A DNA stretch of 64,000 bases. Source: Macrothele yani. Its lineage: Eukaryota > Arthropoda > Arachnida > Araneae > Macrothelidae. Below are positions 42,156 to 51,781 of this stretch, in pieces. The notes below the pieces were generated by a model that saw only the letters and a list, made by a program, of their open reading frames with translations, searched no databases and was not told where the DNA came from. The stretch lies in contig CM077005.1 in NCBI GenBank assembly GCA_039090855.1, forward strand, positions 76,938,607 to 77,002,606. Reading direction: 5' to 3'. Made by a program: the position numbers and the translations under genes. The stretch's first letter is position 1. Every line of letters begins with the position of its first letter.

Positions 42156-42788
42156 GGTGAACAGTAAGCTGTAAGTGACTCAGTTGAGCAATATGATTGC
42201 TAAGAATAATCTTGGTACATCGTTATGCGTAAAATCATCAAGGACTTAAATGTTAGCATCTACTAATTTCCGGTGTATGAAAAAGGGAATGTGGCAAAAT
42301 ATTTATACATGTACTTTCCAAACCAGGTTTTATTAAAAGCAAATGTGGAAATTATTTTCATATATGGCATTTTTTTTTTTAAATCTGCGCAACATCATAC
42401 ATAATCCCAGTAACATTAGAAAGCTCGTGACTTTCCGGAAGTATTGCTAAATTATCTGTTACAGAGTTGTAAATTGGCGGATTTTTGCTTTGAATTATGA
42501 GCCCCTTTTCGTGGTACCATCGAAGCATGAAACATTTTCAAGATGATATACTTCGGTTGTACAATCTCAAGATGTACAACTCAAAGCACAGCAGTATGTT
42601 TCTTTATTTTTAAATGTTTATTCATTTTTAAATGCTAAACTTTAGTTTGTTTTATACAATGCTTCGAAGTTTGAAGGAACTGTAATATTCTGGCTATACT
42701 TCTGTGGTGAGGCCCCCGTACACATACACATTTCACCGAGCGACATTATGTGCACGTGCTGTCTTTCGTGAAAAAGTTCATACAGTAA
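42156..42788. other. intergenic, no gene recognised
   Basis: AT-rich, no supported feature. Confidence 0.4.
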
Positions 42789-42799
42789 AATGTGAAGAT

Positions 42800-43020
42800 T
42801 TCTTTTTTGATTGAAGGTTTAACGACAACCGCGAGCATCTCAATGGGCTATCAAGTAGTCGCCCGTCCATAATTTAGAGTCACTGGTTCCAGGGAAGGGA
42901 GAGAACCAGTGCCGTAAGATAAACAAAACATTCATGCTTCACCGGGATTCGAACCTGGACCCTTCACGAACGCATGGTAATAAGCCAGCGGTTAGACAAC
43001 TGCGTCACCGGGGCGGAAAC
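42800..43020 (-). repeat. tRNA-derived SINE (SINE-1) with 11-bp target duplication
   Basis: rc head CGCCCCGGTGACGCAGTTGT, B-box TTCGAATCCC, body CCAGTGACTCTAAATTATGG. Flanked by AATGTGAAGAT at 42789-42799 and 43021-43031. Confidence 0.92.
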
Positions 43021-43076
43021 AATGTGAAGATCTACAGTGAATTTTCATCACAAGAGAACTGCACATAGTAAATATA

Positions 43077-44484
43077 CACTCACTGGCAATGAAATTTGCG
43101 CATCTATAAGAAAACATGGTACAATCGCGAAACTTTGCAAATAGCTAGAGTGTGTGCTGGTATACAAATGGTCCACGTTTGGTACGGGTGCGCATGGCCG
43201 CACACCCTGTGGTGGCGCTCAAAGTACGAATCGGCAGCCTTATAAACCGGCGTGTAGTCGATGCCCCATGAAAGCGAAAAGCACCGGCCGACGCAAGCAA
43301 GAGTACAGAGTGACAGGAATGCCGGGTAGACGCCAGAGACGTCGATTTACGCAAATTACGGACTTTGAGAGAGGCCGGATCATCGGGCTGAAAACCGCAG
43401 GGTGGTCGCCCCTCCGTATAGCCCGCCACGGGGATCGTTCTGACCATACCGTCTGACTGTGTTGGGAGCAGTGGACACGTGACGGCACTTCCACATGGCG
43501 GAGTGGCTCCGGACGGACTAGGATGGCCACCGGTAGAGAGGATCGACGGATCGTGCGCGAGGCACGAACGGATCCCACGGGGACCCGGTCGACTATACAG
43601 GCAGGTGTAGCGGCTGCTGTGCGCCCACGAAACATTTCCCGGCGTCTCACGGAAGCGAATCTGCGATCCCAGCTTCTCTTACGTGTGCTACCATTAACAC
43701 CGGAACATCGCCGGCTCCGTGTGCAGTGGTGCCAGGCCAAAGCGACGTTGAATGCCACAGACTGGTGACGTGTGGTGTTTAGCGATGACTGCCGCTTCGT
43801 TTTGGGAACAGATGATCATCGTGTTCGGGTGTGGAGCTCCCCGGGTCAACGGCACAATACCAACCTCGCTCTCAAGCGTCACACCTTCCCTACCGCAAGC
43901 ATTATGGTCTTCGGAGATATTTCTGACGATGGCCTATCAGCTCTAGTAGTTGTACATGGATCATTGACGGGCCAGCAGTATGTGGATGAGATCCTACGCC
44001 CATGTGCTCCCATTGGTGGTCGGGATTCCAGGTGCGCTATACCAGCAGGGTAATGCCCAATCGCACACGGCTCGGGTTGCCCAGGACTGCCTACGTCATG
44101 TCTAGACACTTCAATGTTCTGCTGCTCCCGGATATGTCCCCTATCGATCATGTGTAGGACCATTTGAAAGGCCGGCTTCCGCCGAGCTGCACTATCCAAG
44201 ATTTGGAGTACACCGTCCAACACGTGTGGGCCAGTCTGCCGCAGGACAACATCAGGCATCTGTTCGCCTCCATGCCGGACCGCACTACAGCATGTACCGC
44301 CGCACGAAGAAGTGCGACGCGCTATTGAAGATGACCGGACTGCGTGCCACAGATCCGTCTGTAATTGTCCTGCAGCTCTGTTTTTGCCATCATAAGTATC
44401 ATTTATCTGCATCATTACGGCCATAAAATTTCAGTTCAATCCGATGCTTCTTTGTTGGTGTGCAAATTTCATTGTCCGTGAGTG
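43077..44484 (+). mobile_element. Tc1-like transposon (Tc1-D), complete ends, decayed
   Basis: TIRs CACTCACTGGCAATGAAATT and, from the right, CACTCACGGACAATGAAATT. TA at 43075-43076 and 44485-44486. 1408 bp, carrying a broken transposase. Confidence 0.92.
43319..44290 (+). pseudogene. Tc1 transposase, several stops
   Basis: One frame carries MPGRRQRRRFTQITDFERGR, IIGLKTAGWSPLRIARHGDR, then TGA at 43454. It continues with RDGTSTWRSGSGRTRMATGR to TGA at 43766, then VVFSDDCRFVLGTDDHRVRV (first catalytic D kept) and SLTGQQYVDEILRPCAP to TAA at 44051. Beyond that, broken traces of SPIEHVW-like sequence (CCTATCGATCATGTG at 44140). The expected QQDNA motif is garbled (PAGXCPIAHGSG). Close relative of Tc1-B in the DNA-binding region. 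Inactive. Confidence 0.85.
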
Positions 44485-44574
44485 TATAATAAGAACTTTT
44501 CTGAGAGTAAAGTTACGCAAACTATTTTGTGTGTTCAAGTCGAACAAACAAACAGTATGTGTGTGTCACGCAAA

Positions 44575-44768
44575 ATTGTTTTTCGTTTGGATGTATAACG
44601 TCCATCGTGGGCAACTCAATGGCTCGCCCCTGATTTGAGAGCAGTGGTTCCGGGAAGGGCGAGGGCCAGGGCCGTAAACCAAATGCATATCATTGGGGCT
44701 GGGACCTGTGCCCACTCATTCGAGCTGTCAGAAGCTAGCGCTTAGGCCACTGCGTCACTAAGATGACA
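44575..44768 (-). repeat. tRNA-derived SINE (SINE-1), degraded
   Basis: rc head TAGTGACGCAGTGGCCTAAG; the B-box is damaged. Body GAACCACTGCTCTCAAATCA and GAGTTGCCCACGATGGACGT mark the family. Confidence 0.75.
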
Positions 44769-45186
44769 TCATGAAGAGTGCAAGGCCGTGAAGTTAATAA
44801 GTAAATCTTGTGATATTGCGCTATTTCGAGAGATGCCCCATGTGGTACAAATAATTGAATCTGGTGACTGGAATTTGCTGATGAAGCAGTGTACCTCAAA
44901 TTTCCTCTGGAAGTGTCGCAGATTTAAGAGGGATGAATGCCTCTGATGGAACTAGCCTATGGTGTTGAGCAACAAAAGGCGACAACTTCAACGAAAGGAA
45001 CGTGGCAGAATAACTAAATTTCTCAAATACCAATTTCATTATAATACCATTTCACACCATTTCATCATCATCATCTGAAAATTTGAGACGCACACTTCTG
45101 TGCATTAAACACTCTGAATAGTGACCCTTAAAACGGAAATGCAAAACATATAAAAAAGTTAATCATATTTTTTTACTTAAAAAGAA
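44769..45186. other. intergenic, no gene recognised
   Basis: AT-rich with a short (CAT)n run near 45064; no supported feature. Confidence 0.4.
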
Positions 45187-45188
45187 TA

Positions 45189-46412
45189 CACTGAATTGCC
45201 AGAAAAACTGGTACACCAGTCTAATACTTGGTAGGTGCCCCACAGGAGCGCAGGACTGCAGAAATACGACGGGGCATGGACTCTACTAGCTTCTGGAAAT
45301 ATGCTGTAGGCAATGCACACCATACTTCCTGCAGAGCGTTTCACAATTCGGGTGTATTCCGAGGTCTCGGATTCCTGTGTTCGATAGCGCGTTGCATGGC
45401 ATTCCAAATGTGTTCCATCACGTTCAGATCTGGGAACTTGGGTTGGAATGGCAACACCCCAAACTCAGATGAAGGCTCCTCTGACCACAATGTGGCGTCC
45501 CGACACTTGTGTGGAGGTGCATTGGCCTGTTGGAACAGACCCAACCCATCAGCATGAATGCAGGACATGAATGGGTGTACCTCGTCGAAAAAGATGCGCA
45601 CATAGAGTTGGCCGATCACAGACGTTTGAAGACGTACTAGGGATCCCAGCGAAATCCAGCTAAACACATACCACATCATTACGGACACCCCACCAGCATG
45701 TACAGTTCCCTGTTGACAGACGGGATCCATGGTTTCGTGGGGTTTCCGCCACACATGAATCCTTCCATCTGCCCGATACAGTTGGAAACGCGAGTCGTCA
45801 GACCAGGCTACTTGTTTCCAGTCATCAAGTGTCCAGTATCGGTGTTGCCGTGCCCAAGCGAGGCGCATAGCTCTGTGTCGTGGACCCATCAAGGGGATAT
45901 GAGTTCGTCGTCGGCTCCCAAAGCCCATATCGTGCAGGGTACGTTGCACAGTCCGGACGCTGATGCTTGTTTAGGCTCCAGCATTGAATTCCGATGATAC
46001 CTGCGAGAGTGTTGCACGTCTATTGCGTGAAACGATTCTTCACAGCCGACGATGGTCACGTTCACCCAATGTCTTTTTACGGTCACACTGGTATCGTAGG
46101 TTGTAGGTTTCGCCGGAATTCTTGCAGTCACGGTACACTCTTGCAATGGTCGTCCGTGCAAATCCGAACTTCGTTTCTACCTCCGAAATACTATGGCCCA
46201 TCCAACGAGCGCCAACTATGACACCGCGTTGAAAATCGCTTAAATCGTTATTACTTGTCATTCTTATGCCGAAAACACTCTCTGACAGCTGGCAAGTATG
46301 TCTATCGCTTTATATACGCACTGGCGGACGTAACCAAGTACGCGCATAGGTGACGTTGTTGTATATTTTGCATAAGCTCGTCGTCTGTACCAGTTTTTCT
46401 GGCACTTCAGTG
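45189..46412 (-). mobile_element. Tc1-like transposon (Tc1-E), complete ends
   Basis: TIRs CACTGAATTGCCAGAAAAAC (left) and, from the right, CACTGAAGTGCCAGAAAAAC, each continuing TGGTACA. TA at 45187-45188 and 46413-46414. 1224 bp, almost the same size as Tc1-A. Confidence 0.93.
45341..46261 (-). pseudogene. Tc1 transposase (DD36E type), two stops and a lost catalytic Asp
   Basis: Minus-strand frame from ATG 46261: MTSNNDLSDFQRGVIVGARW, then HSISEVETKFGFARTTIARV and DRKKTLGERDHRRL, TGA at 46040-46042. The same frame continues (ATLSQVSSEFNAGA-like), has a second stop TAA near 45971, then reads MQRTLHDMGFGSRRRTHIPL, AWSDDSRFQL (first D), LFQQANAPPHK (second D replaced by A) and PDLNVMEHIWN (E). 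36 residues separate the second site and E, as in Tc1-A. Stop at 45341. The catalytic change alone would kill it. Confidence 0.9.
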
Positions 46413-46593
46413 TACATGGGTGTTCTGATCTGTTATCTTAAAAAATAAATTTTCCTCGGCATTCAGCTTTTACTACCTGGGCAGGTAAAGAATTTCTGCA
46501 CATGCCCAGTTGGACATGCAAATTTTCAGATATTTTTTTCAAGCCCTGATTAAGGACTTCTTATTCAGTGTTTAATATACCCTATGTAGACAA

Positions 46594-49500
46594 ATTGGGA
46601 TGTAAGGTCAGGTGATGCGTAACATCATAGCCTCTCCTTGACAAATGTCAACCCCGCCTTCTCGTGGTACATCCTGTTCTCACTAAAGGGGCTCTGACGA
46701 CCGCCAATAGCGGTATAACTATACCATCGGGATTAGAGGAAATGCTATCCCACACTCACTAACCCGCTTGGCCAGCGTGGTGAGTTATGGCCAAACCCCT
46801 CCAAAATGACTCCACAACTTAAATCTTGGCCCTCAGTCTCCGGCAGCTGGAATGTACCTGGCCAAGGCAGTGGCCAGTGCGACATGAAGGCAGAGGGTGC
46901 TAAGAATCCCCGGAGGACCGGACTAGGCTGCCATCTGATGCTGACCTTGGCTACGTACAATGGACGCTCCCTATCTTCTGATTCAAGGCTTCTTGAATTG
47001 GAAGAGGAACTACAAAGGATCAAGTGGGACATCGTCGGGCTAAGTGAGGTAAGGAGAAAAGGAGAAGATCTCATTGAACTGAAAAGTGGACATCTCTTCT
47101 ACTATCGTGGGGCAGATACTGGCAGAACTAGTGGTGTTGGATTTATAATAAACAAGAAACTGAAGGATAAAGTTGTAGAAGTTGAAAGTTCCTCTGACAG
47201 AGCTGCACGACTCGTCATCCAACTCTCGAGAAGATACCATGCTCAGATTATTCAAACTTATGCACCCACCACAAGTCATGCTGAAGAAGAAATTGAAGAA
47301 TTTTATGAGGAAATTCGTGATCTAACTAATAAAGGTAAGCAGCACTTGAAGATAATTATGGGAGATTTCAATGCAAAAACAGGGCAACAGCAACAGAATG
47401 AAACTTCAGTAGGTAAATTTGGTCACGGCAACAGAAACCAGCGTGGAAATACTCTCGTAGAGTTTGCAGAGGCAGAAGGGTTTTTCATCTTGAACTCCTT
47501 TTTCAAGAAAAAACCACACAGGAAATGGACATGGAGACATCCAAATGGGACGACAAGTGAAATTGATTTTATTATGTGTAACAAAAAATTCGTCATAGAA
47601 GACTGCAGTGTGCTAAACAAGTTCAACACAGGCAGTGACCATAGATTGGTGAGATGTAAGATGCACCTCAACACTAAACTTGAACGTAGCAAGCTCATAA
47701 GACAAACAAAATGTATTGACATAACCAACCTTAAAAAACACCATAATACCTTCAAATTGGAACTGAAGAACAGATTCTCTGCTTTAGAAGGCCTAACATC
47801 GGAAGAAGTGGATATTTCTGAAGTTAACAGAAAAATAACCAAAGCTCTTATGGAAACAGCAACAAAATTAGTTGGGTCTAAGAACAAATTCCATGTGAAC
47901 AAATTATCAGGAAAAACCAAAATGTTGATGCAAAAAGAAGAGTGATGAGGATAACTAAAGAAGATGTGACTTCCAAAGTGGAATATATAGAGCTATGCAA
48001 GACAGTACGAAAAAGTATCACTGAAGACGTAAGGAAATTCAACTGTGAACTAGTAAGGAAAGCAATTGAAAACAACCAAAGCCTAAAGATAGCAAAGGGA
48101 CATCTCAGTAAGGGGAAAAAATAGATTATGGCACTGAGAAAAGAAGATGGTTCTGTAACAAGAAATAGAGGCGAGATTTCTACTCCAAATTATATGAAAG
48201 TGATGATACATGTACTCCAGACATCATGAAAGGTACCAGTACCAGAGTTCTTCCCGTCCTTCCAGCAGAAGTTGCACATGCAATCAAGAACATGAAGCGG
48301 GGAAAAGCTCCAGGAGAAGATGGAATTACTGTAGACATCATACAAGAAGCAAGTGGAGAAATCGAAGCAGTACTCGCCCAAATTTTCACTCGATGCCTTA
48401 ATGAAGGGAAAATTCCTGAGGATTGGAACAACGCTGCAATGATCTTGCTACATAAAAAAAGTGACATTGAGGATCTCAGGAACTACAGACCTATCAGCCT
48501 CCTATCAGTGGTTTATAAAATCTTCACTAAAGTTCTTTCACACCGGTTGAAGGTGACAATGGACATGGCTCAACCGAGAGAACAAGCTGGATTCAGGAGT
48601 GGCTACAGCACAATAGATCATATCCACGTACTGAGAGAACTAATTGAAAGAGCGAGGGAATATGAGCTTCCATTGTGCATGGCTTTTATCGATTATGAAA
48701 AAGCCTTTGATTCGGTGAAACCATCAGCAGTTGCAATGGCTCTGAAATCCTGCGGTATTGAAGATGCATACATTAATATTATTAATAACATCTATGAAAA
48801 TGCAAGTGCAAAGATTCGGCTGTTTGAAAATACAACACACATAAAAATTGGAAAAGGAGTGAGACAAGGTGACACCATATCTCCGAAGCTCTTTAATGTC
48901 ACATTGGAAAATGTCTTTCAATTACTGAACTGGGAAAACAAAGGGATAAAGATTAATGGAGATTATCTAACCCACCTTCGTTTTGCTGATGACATAGTCA
49001 TTTTTGCAACTACCCCATCAGAGCTACAGAGTATGATCCAGGAACTTGCTGACAAAAGTAAAGAAGTGGGATTAAAAATGAACTTTCAGAAGACAAAAGT
49101 GATGTACAATGCTTTTACAAGAAATGAAGATTTATCGATTGATGGAGAAAAGCTGGAGATACGTTTATCTTGGACAGCAGATATCAAGTGAGGGTCACAT
49201 TGGTGAAGAAATTAATCGGCTTACAAAACTTGCCTGGAGAGCTTTTGGAAGAAACAGCATAATTTTCAAGAGCAATATGCCATTATGTCTTAAAGAAAAG
49301 AAATCCTTCCAGTGCTTACGTATGGTGCAGAGACGTGAACCTTAGCTAAAAAGAGACATACAAAGGCTGCATACAACTCAAAAAAGCATGGAGAGGTGCA
49401 TGCTTGGTGTAACCAGGAGAGATAAGAAGAGGAACACGTGGATCCGAAAAATGACAAGAGTGGAAGACATCATGGTCAGAGTTAAATCCCTGAAATGGCA

Positions 49501-49739
49501 ATGGGCTGGACATACTGCCAGAAGAACAGACCATCGATGGACAGCCGAAATTTTAGATTGGATTCCAAGGGACAGGAAAAGACCCAGAAGAAGACCACAT
49601 GGAAGATGGGTGGATGAAATTCGAAAGGATGCGGGAGTGACATGGAGGAGACTGGCACAAGACAGACCGTTGTGGAGGAAACTTGGGAGACCTTCGTCCA
49701 GCAGTGGATTGATAATGGTTGACAATGATGATGATGATG
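46594..49739 (+). mobile_element. RTE-type non-LTR retrotransposon, full-length copy 2
   Basis: Flanked by ATGTAGACAA at 46584-46593 and 49740-49749, a 10-bp target duplication, giving an element of 3146 bp. About 210 bp of 5' UTR (GGCCAGCGTGGTGAGTTATG near 46772) leads to one coding region, and the 3' end is an ATG/GAT trinucleotide tail. Length and structure fit the RTE/BovB clade. It differs from copy 1 by many point changes and deletions. Confidence 0.92.
46806..49718 (+). pseudogene. RTE endonuclease-reverse transcriptase, catalytic motifs kept but frames broken
   Basis: 46806-47945 encodes a complete APE-type endonuclease: TYNGRSL (N52), LSEVRR (E81), MGDFNAK (D187, N189), SEIDFI (D254), GSDHRL (D278, H279). 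The reverse transcriptase follows: RNYRPISLLSVVYKIF, FIDYEKAFDS, RQGDTISPKLF and FADD (48982-48993), then a C-terminal region to SSGLIMVDNDDDDD. Breaks: TGA at 47943, TAG at 48122, a deletion of about 19 bp at 48176, another near 49158, and shifts around 49300-49390. The element inserts by nicking DNA and copying its RNA there (family knowledge). The start may lie upstream of 46806. Not a host craniofacial gene. Confidence 0.9.
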
Positions 49740-49749
49740 ATGTAGACAA

Positions 49750-49829
49750 CTTATTCGGTCACTTCCACATATATGAATTTAGAGAGCAAGGCGCGCACGC
49801 GTGGGATGCATTGCGTGCTATGTATAAAG
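49750..49829. other. short spacer
   Basis: No feature apart from the RTE target duplication at its left edge. Confidence 0.4.
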
Positions 49830-50800
49830 GGGATCGTTGACACACTTGTCAGAACGCAGTGGAAGCGAGGCTGAAGGACTTTGAAAGGGCCATGGTTGTT
49901 GAAAGTTGAATGCAACCCGAGTACGAAATCGGTGCGTAGCATTAAAGCTCTTCTGGGATTTCCAAAATCTGCTGTCGCTGATGTTCTTCATCGATGGACA
50001 GCAGATTTCCCCACTACAACGAGGCCGCACAAACTTAGTGATTGTGCCAGACGAACCTTACGGCAGAATGTGAAGAAAACGCGCACGTCCTGTACCATAG
50101 ACCTGGCCGGCGATTCACACATGCCACTGTAACAGCTGTCTTCACTACAGCAGACCTTCGAGCACTACGGTTACCATGCTAGGTCAGCTGAGCACAAGCT
50201 TTACGTCACTCCAGAAAATGCCAGACCACGATAGCATTGCTGCGCATGTTGCCGTTCGCAAAGCACGGGAAGGTGAAAGAGGGACATGTGGACTGAAGAA
50301 TCGAGCTACTCATTCTTTCCTTCGGACGGACGTATTTGGTTTTAGTGTCTGTTCGACGAATGCTGTCAGGCTGGACTGTGCTGTTCCGCAGTCAAGCTTT
50401 TAAAGAGAATATGTGATGGTGTGTGGCTGTTTCTGCTGGAAAGGACTTCGTCTCTTGGTTGTGGGGCCCTACAGCCTAACGGCCGCTAGGTAAAAATACG
50501 TACTAAACGATTCTGAACTATGTACAATGCGACAATACTTTCACACAGACCCCTGCCTATTTGGGCCAGATTGAGCGCTTTACTACATTGCAAGGTCTTC
50601 CCAGAACTGATTTGACGAGAAGGCTGTCCAACCTTTGAATTTGCCTACCCGAAGTCCCGATCTAAATCCAATAGAACATCTGTGAGATGAGCTGGGGCTC
50701 TAATCTCAGCCGAAGAACTACTTTTCTTTGCGGCAGCATTGGCAGAAGCTTTGAAGGAAAAATGGAGGAGAATTCCGTTGAAAACTTGCCGGTCTCTCGT
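49830..50800 (+). pseudogene. Tc1-like transposase remnant (Tc1-G)
   Basis: Broken frames with LGFPKSAVADVLHRWTADFP (about 49953-50010), FLRTDVFGFSV, MVCGCFCWKGLRLLVVGPYS (50414-50470), RQYFHTDPCLFGPD and PTRSPDLNPIEHL (50645-50690; the catalytic E of the third motif). The second Asp region is altered. No TIRs found. An old Tc1 copy of a different subfamily from A-E. Confidence 0.7.
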
Positions 50801-51269
50801 GGAAACACGCTCAGAAGTGTTGCTGCTGTCATAACAGCCAAACGTAGGTCGACTACCTATCGATTTCAGTTAATAAATTACCCTGTTTCCGTTCGACCTG
50901 GGTATTCCAATGTTTGTCCACACAGCGTATTATACTTCACGAATTTAAGGAGGCCAGAAAGTAGTACAAATTAAAGTAGTAACGAAAAATATTTCGAGAT
51001 ACATATGGAAGAGGTGTGATATTAGCTTTATGTGAGGAAATGTAGCCATTCCGGTGCAGAAGTCAAGTTTGGTGAAAGAGTGTACTCGATGATGCCGATT
51101 CAGACAGCCGCAAATATAATTCAAGAGCAATTTTTCATAGGCTTCATCAGACGGCAGCCCCTGCATAACTTTAAGGGAAATCCCTTAGTAATTCCAGAAA
51201 TTCTCCCTTCCGTCATTTATCAACACTTTAATTACTTGAAGATGGTGATAAAAGTTTTAAAATGTACTC
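50801..51269. other. intergenic, no gene recognised
   Basis: The minus ORF at 50945-51166 has no recognised family. No other feature. Confidence 0.4.
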
Positions 51270-51350
51270 AATGTGTAACGTACCAGGAGATGTGACGTAC
51301 CTGCCAGCAGGACGCACACGACATAAAGGCAGATTGCAATCAGAATGAAC

Positions 51351-51422
51351 GTCCGCGTAGCTCAATCGGTAGAGTGACTCATTCCGGAATGAGGGGATCC
51401 GGGTTCGAATCCCGGCGTAGAC
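51351..51422 (+). ncRNA. tRNA-like module in TRIM-1 5' LTR (pol III boxes)
   Basis: Acceptor-like GTCCGCG at one end and CGTAGAC at the other; D-arm GCTCAATCGGTAGAGT (A-box); T-arm CCGGGTTCGAATCCCGG (B-box). The anticodon region CTCATTCCGGAATGAG is a perfect palindrome that leaves no normal 7-nt loop, so a working tRNA is unlikely. Sister modules: 51676-51747, 39319-39391, and worn ones in TRIM-2. Confidence 0.75.
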
Positions 51423-51455
51423 TAAAAAATGACGAAGAAATTTACTTCGTTATAA

Positions 51456-51467
51456 TGGCGCCCGAAC
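51456..51467 (+). promoter_or_regulatory. primer binding site, tRNA-Lys type
   Basis: TGGCGCCCGAAC is complementary to the 3' end of lysine tRNA (acceptor strand plus CCA), the primer of many retroelements. It lies one base behind the LTR, as expected. Also at 39423-39434. Confidence 0.8.
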
Positions 51468-51493
51468 TATCCGGATGACCTGACCGTTCAAAA

Positions 51494-51530
51494 TCTCGCA
51501 ATGGTGTGATGTTATTTCCACACCGCGAGA
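51494..51530 (+). other. conserved hairpin in TRIM internal region
   Basis: TCTCGC-AAT-GGTGTG-[ATGTTATTTC]-CACACC-GCGAGA. The counterparts are 39470-39491 in TRIM-3 (same inner stem) and 40997-41022 in TRIM-2 (minus strand: AATGTGTG-[ATGTTTGTTC]-CACACATT). Confidence 0.75.
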
Positions 51531-51565
51531 TAGGAAAAATAAGAGAATCCCTTCTCCAGCACTTC

Positions 51566-51598
51566 AAAAAAAAAGAAAAAAAAAGAAGGGGTAGATGA
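51566..51598 (+). promoter_or_regulatory. polypurine tract of TRIM-1
   Basis: A9GA9GAAGGGG then TAGATGA directly before the 3' LTR; primes plus-strand synthesis in LTR elements. Counterparts at 39534-39563 and, on the minus strand, about 40970-40935. Confidence 0.75.
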
Positions 51599-51675
51599 TG
51601 TAACGTACCAGGAGATGTGACGTACCTGCCAGCATGACGCACACGACATAAAGGCAGATAGTAGTCAGAACAAAC

Positions 51676-51747
51676 GTCCGCGTAGCTCAATTGGTAGAGC
51701 AACTTATTCCGGAATGAGGGGACCCGGGTTCGAATCCTGGCGCGGAT
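51676..51747 (+). ncRNA. tRNA-like module in TRIM-1 3' LTR (pol III boxes)
   Basis: GTCCGCGTAGCTCAATTGGT and CCCGGGTTCGAATCCTGG with acceptor-like ends GTCCGCG/CGCGGAT that pair well. The anticodon arm CTTATTCCGGAATGAG pairs less well than in the 5' LTR. Confidence 0.75.
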
Positions 51748-51781
51748 AAAAATGACGGAGAAATTTACTTCGTTATAAATG

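Larger units (their letters stand above)
51274..51777 (+). mobile_element. TRIM-like LTR element, complete (TRIM-1), 504 bp
   Basis: LTRs at 51274-51454 (181 bp) and 51599-51777 (179 bp), both starting TGTAACGTACCAGGAGATGT and ending TTACTTCGTTATA, nearly identical. One base after the 5' LTR is TGGCGCCCGAAC (51456), the primer site expected for tRNA-Lys. A 144-bp internal region ends in the purine tract A9GA9GAAGGGGTAGATGA just before the 3' LTR. AATG on each side (51270-51273; 51778-51781) is the target duplication. Each LTR carries a 72-nt tRNA-like module. No ORF; needs proteins of an autonomous element. Confidence 0.9.

Noticed and set aside
45228..45557. Plus-strand ORFs over Tc1-E, and minus-strand ORFs over other Tc1/RTE copies
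   Set aside because: Antisense shadows of transposase or RT frames.
46806..47945. Host gene similar to craniofacial development protein 2
   Set aside because: It is the RTE endonuclease: TSD, (ATG)n tail, following RT and a second copy at 24415 show it is a retrotransposon.
51030..51170. Hammerhead ribozyme (CTGATGA on the minus strand near 51150)
   Set aside because: Core GAAA and the third stem could not be placed; a chance CTGATGA.
51351..51422. Functional tRNA gene (also 51676-51747 and 39319-39391)
   Set aside because: Arms and boxes look tRNA-like, but the anticodon region is a palindrome without a proper 7-nt loop, and the unit sits inside repeated LTRs.
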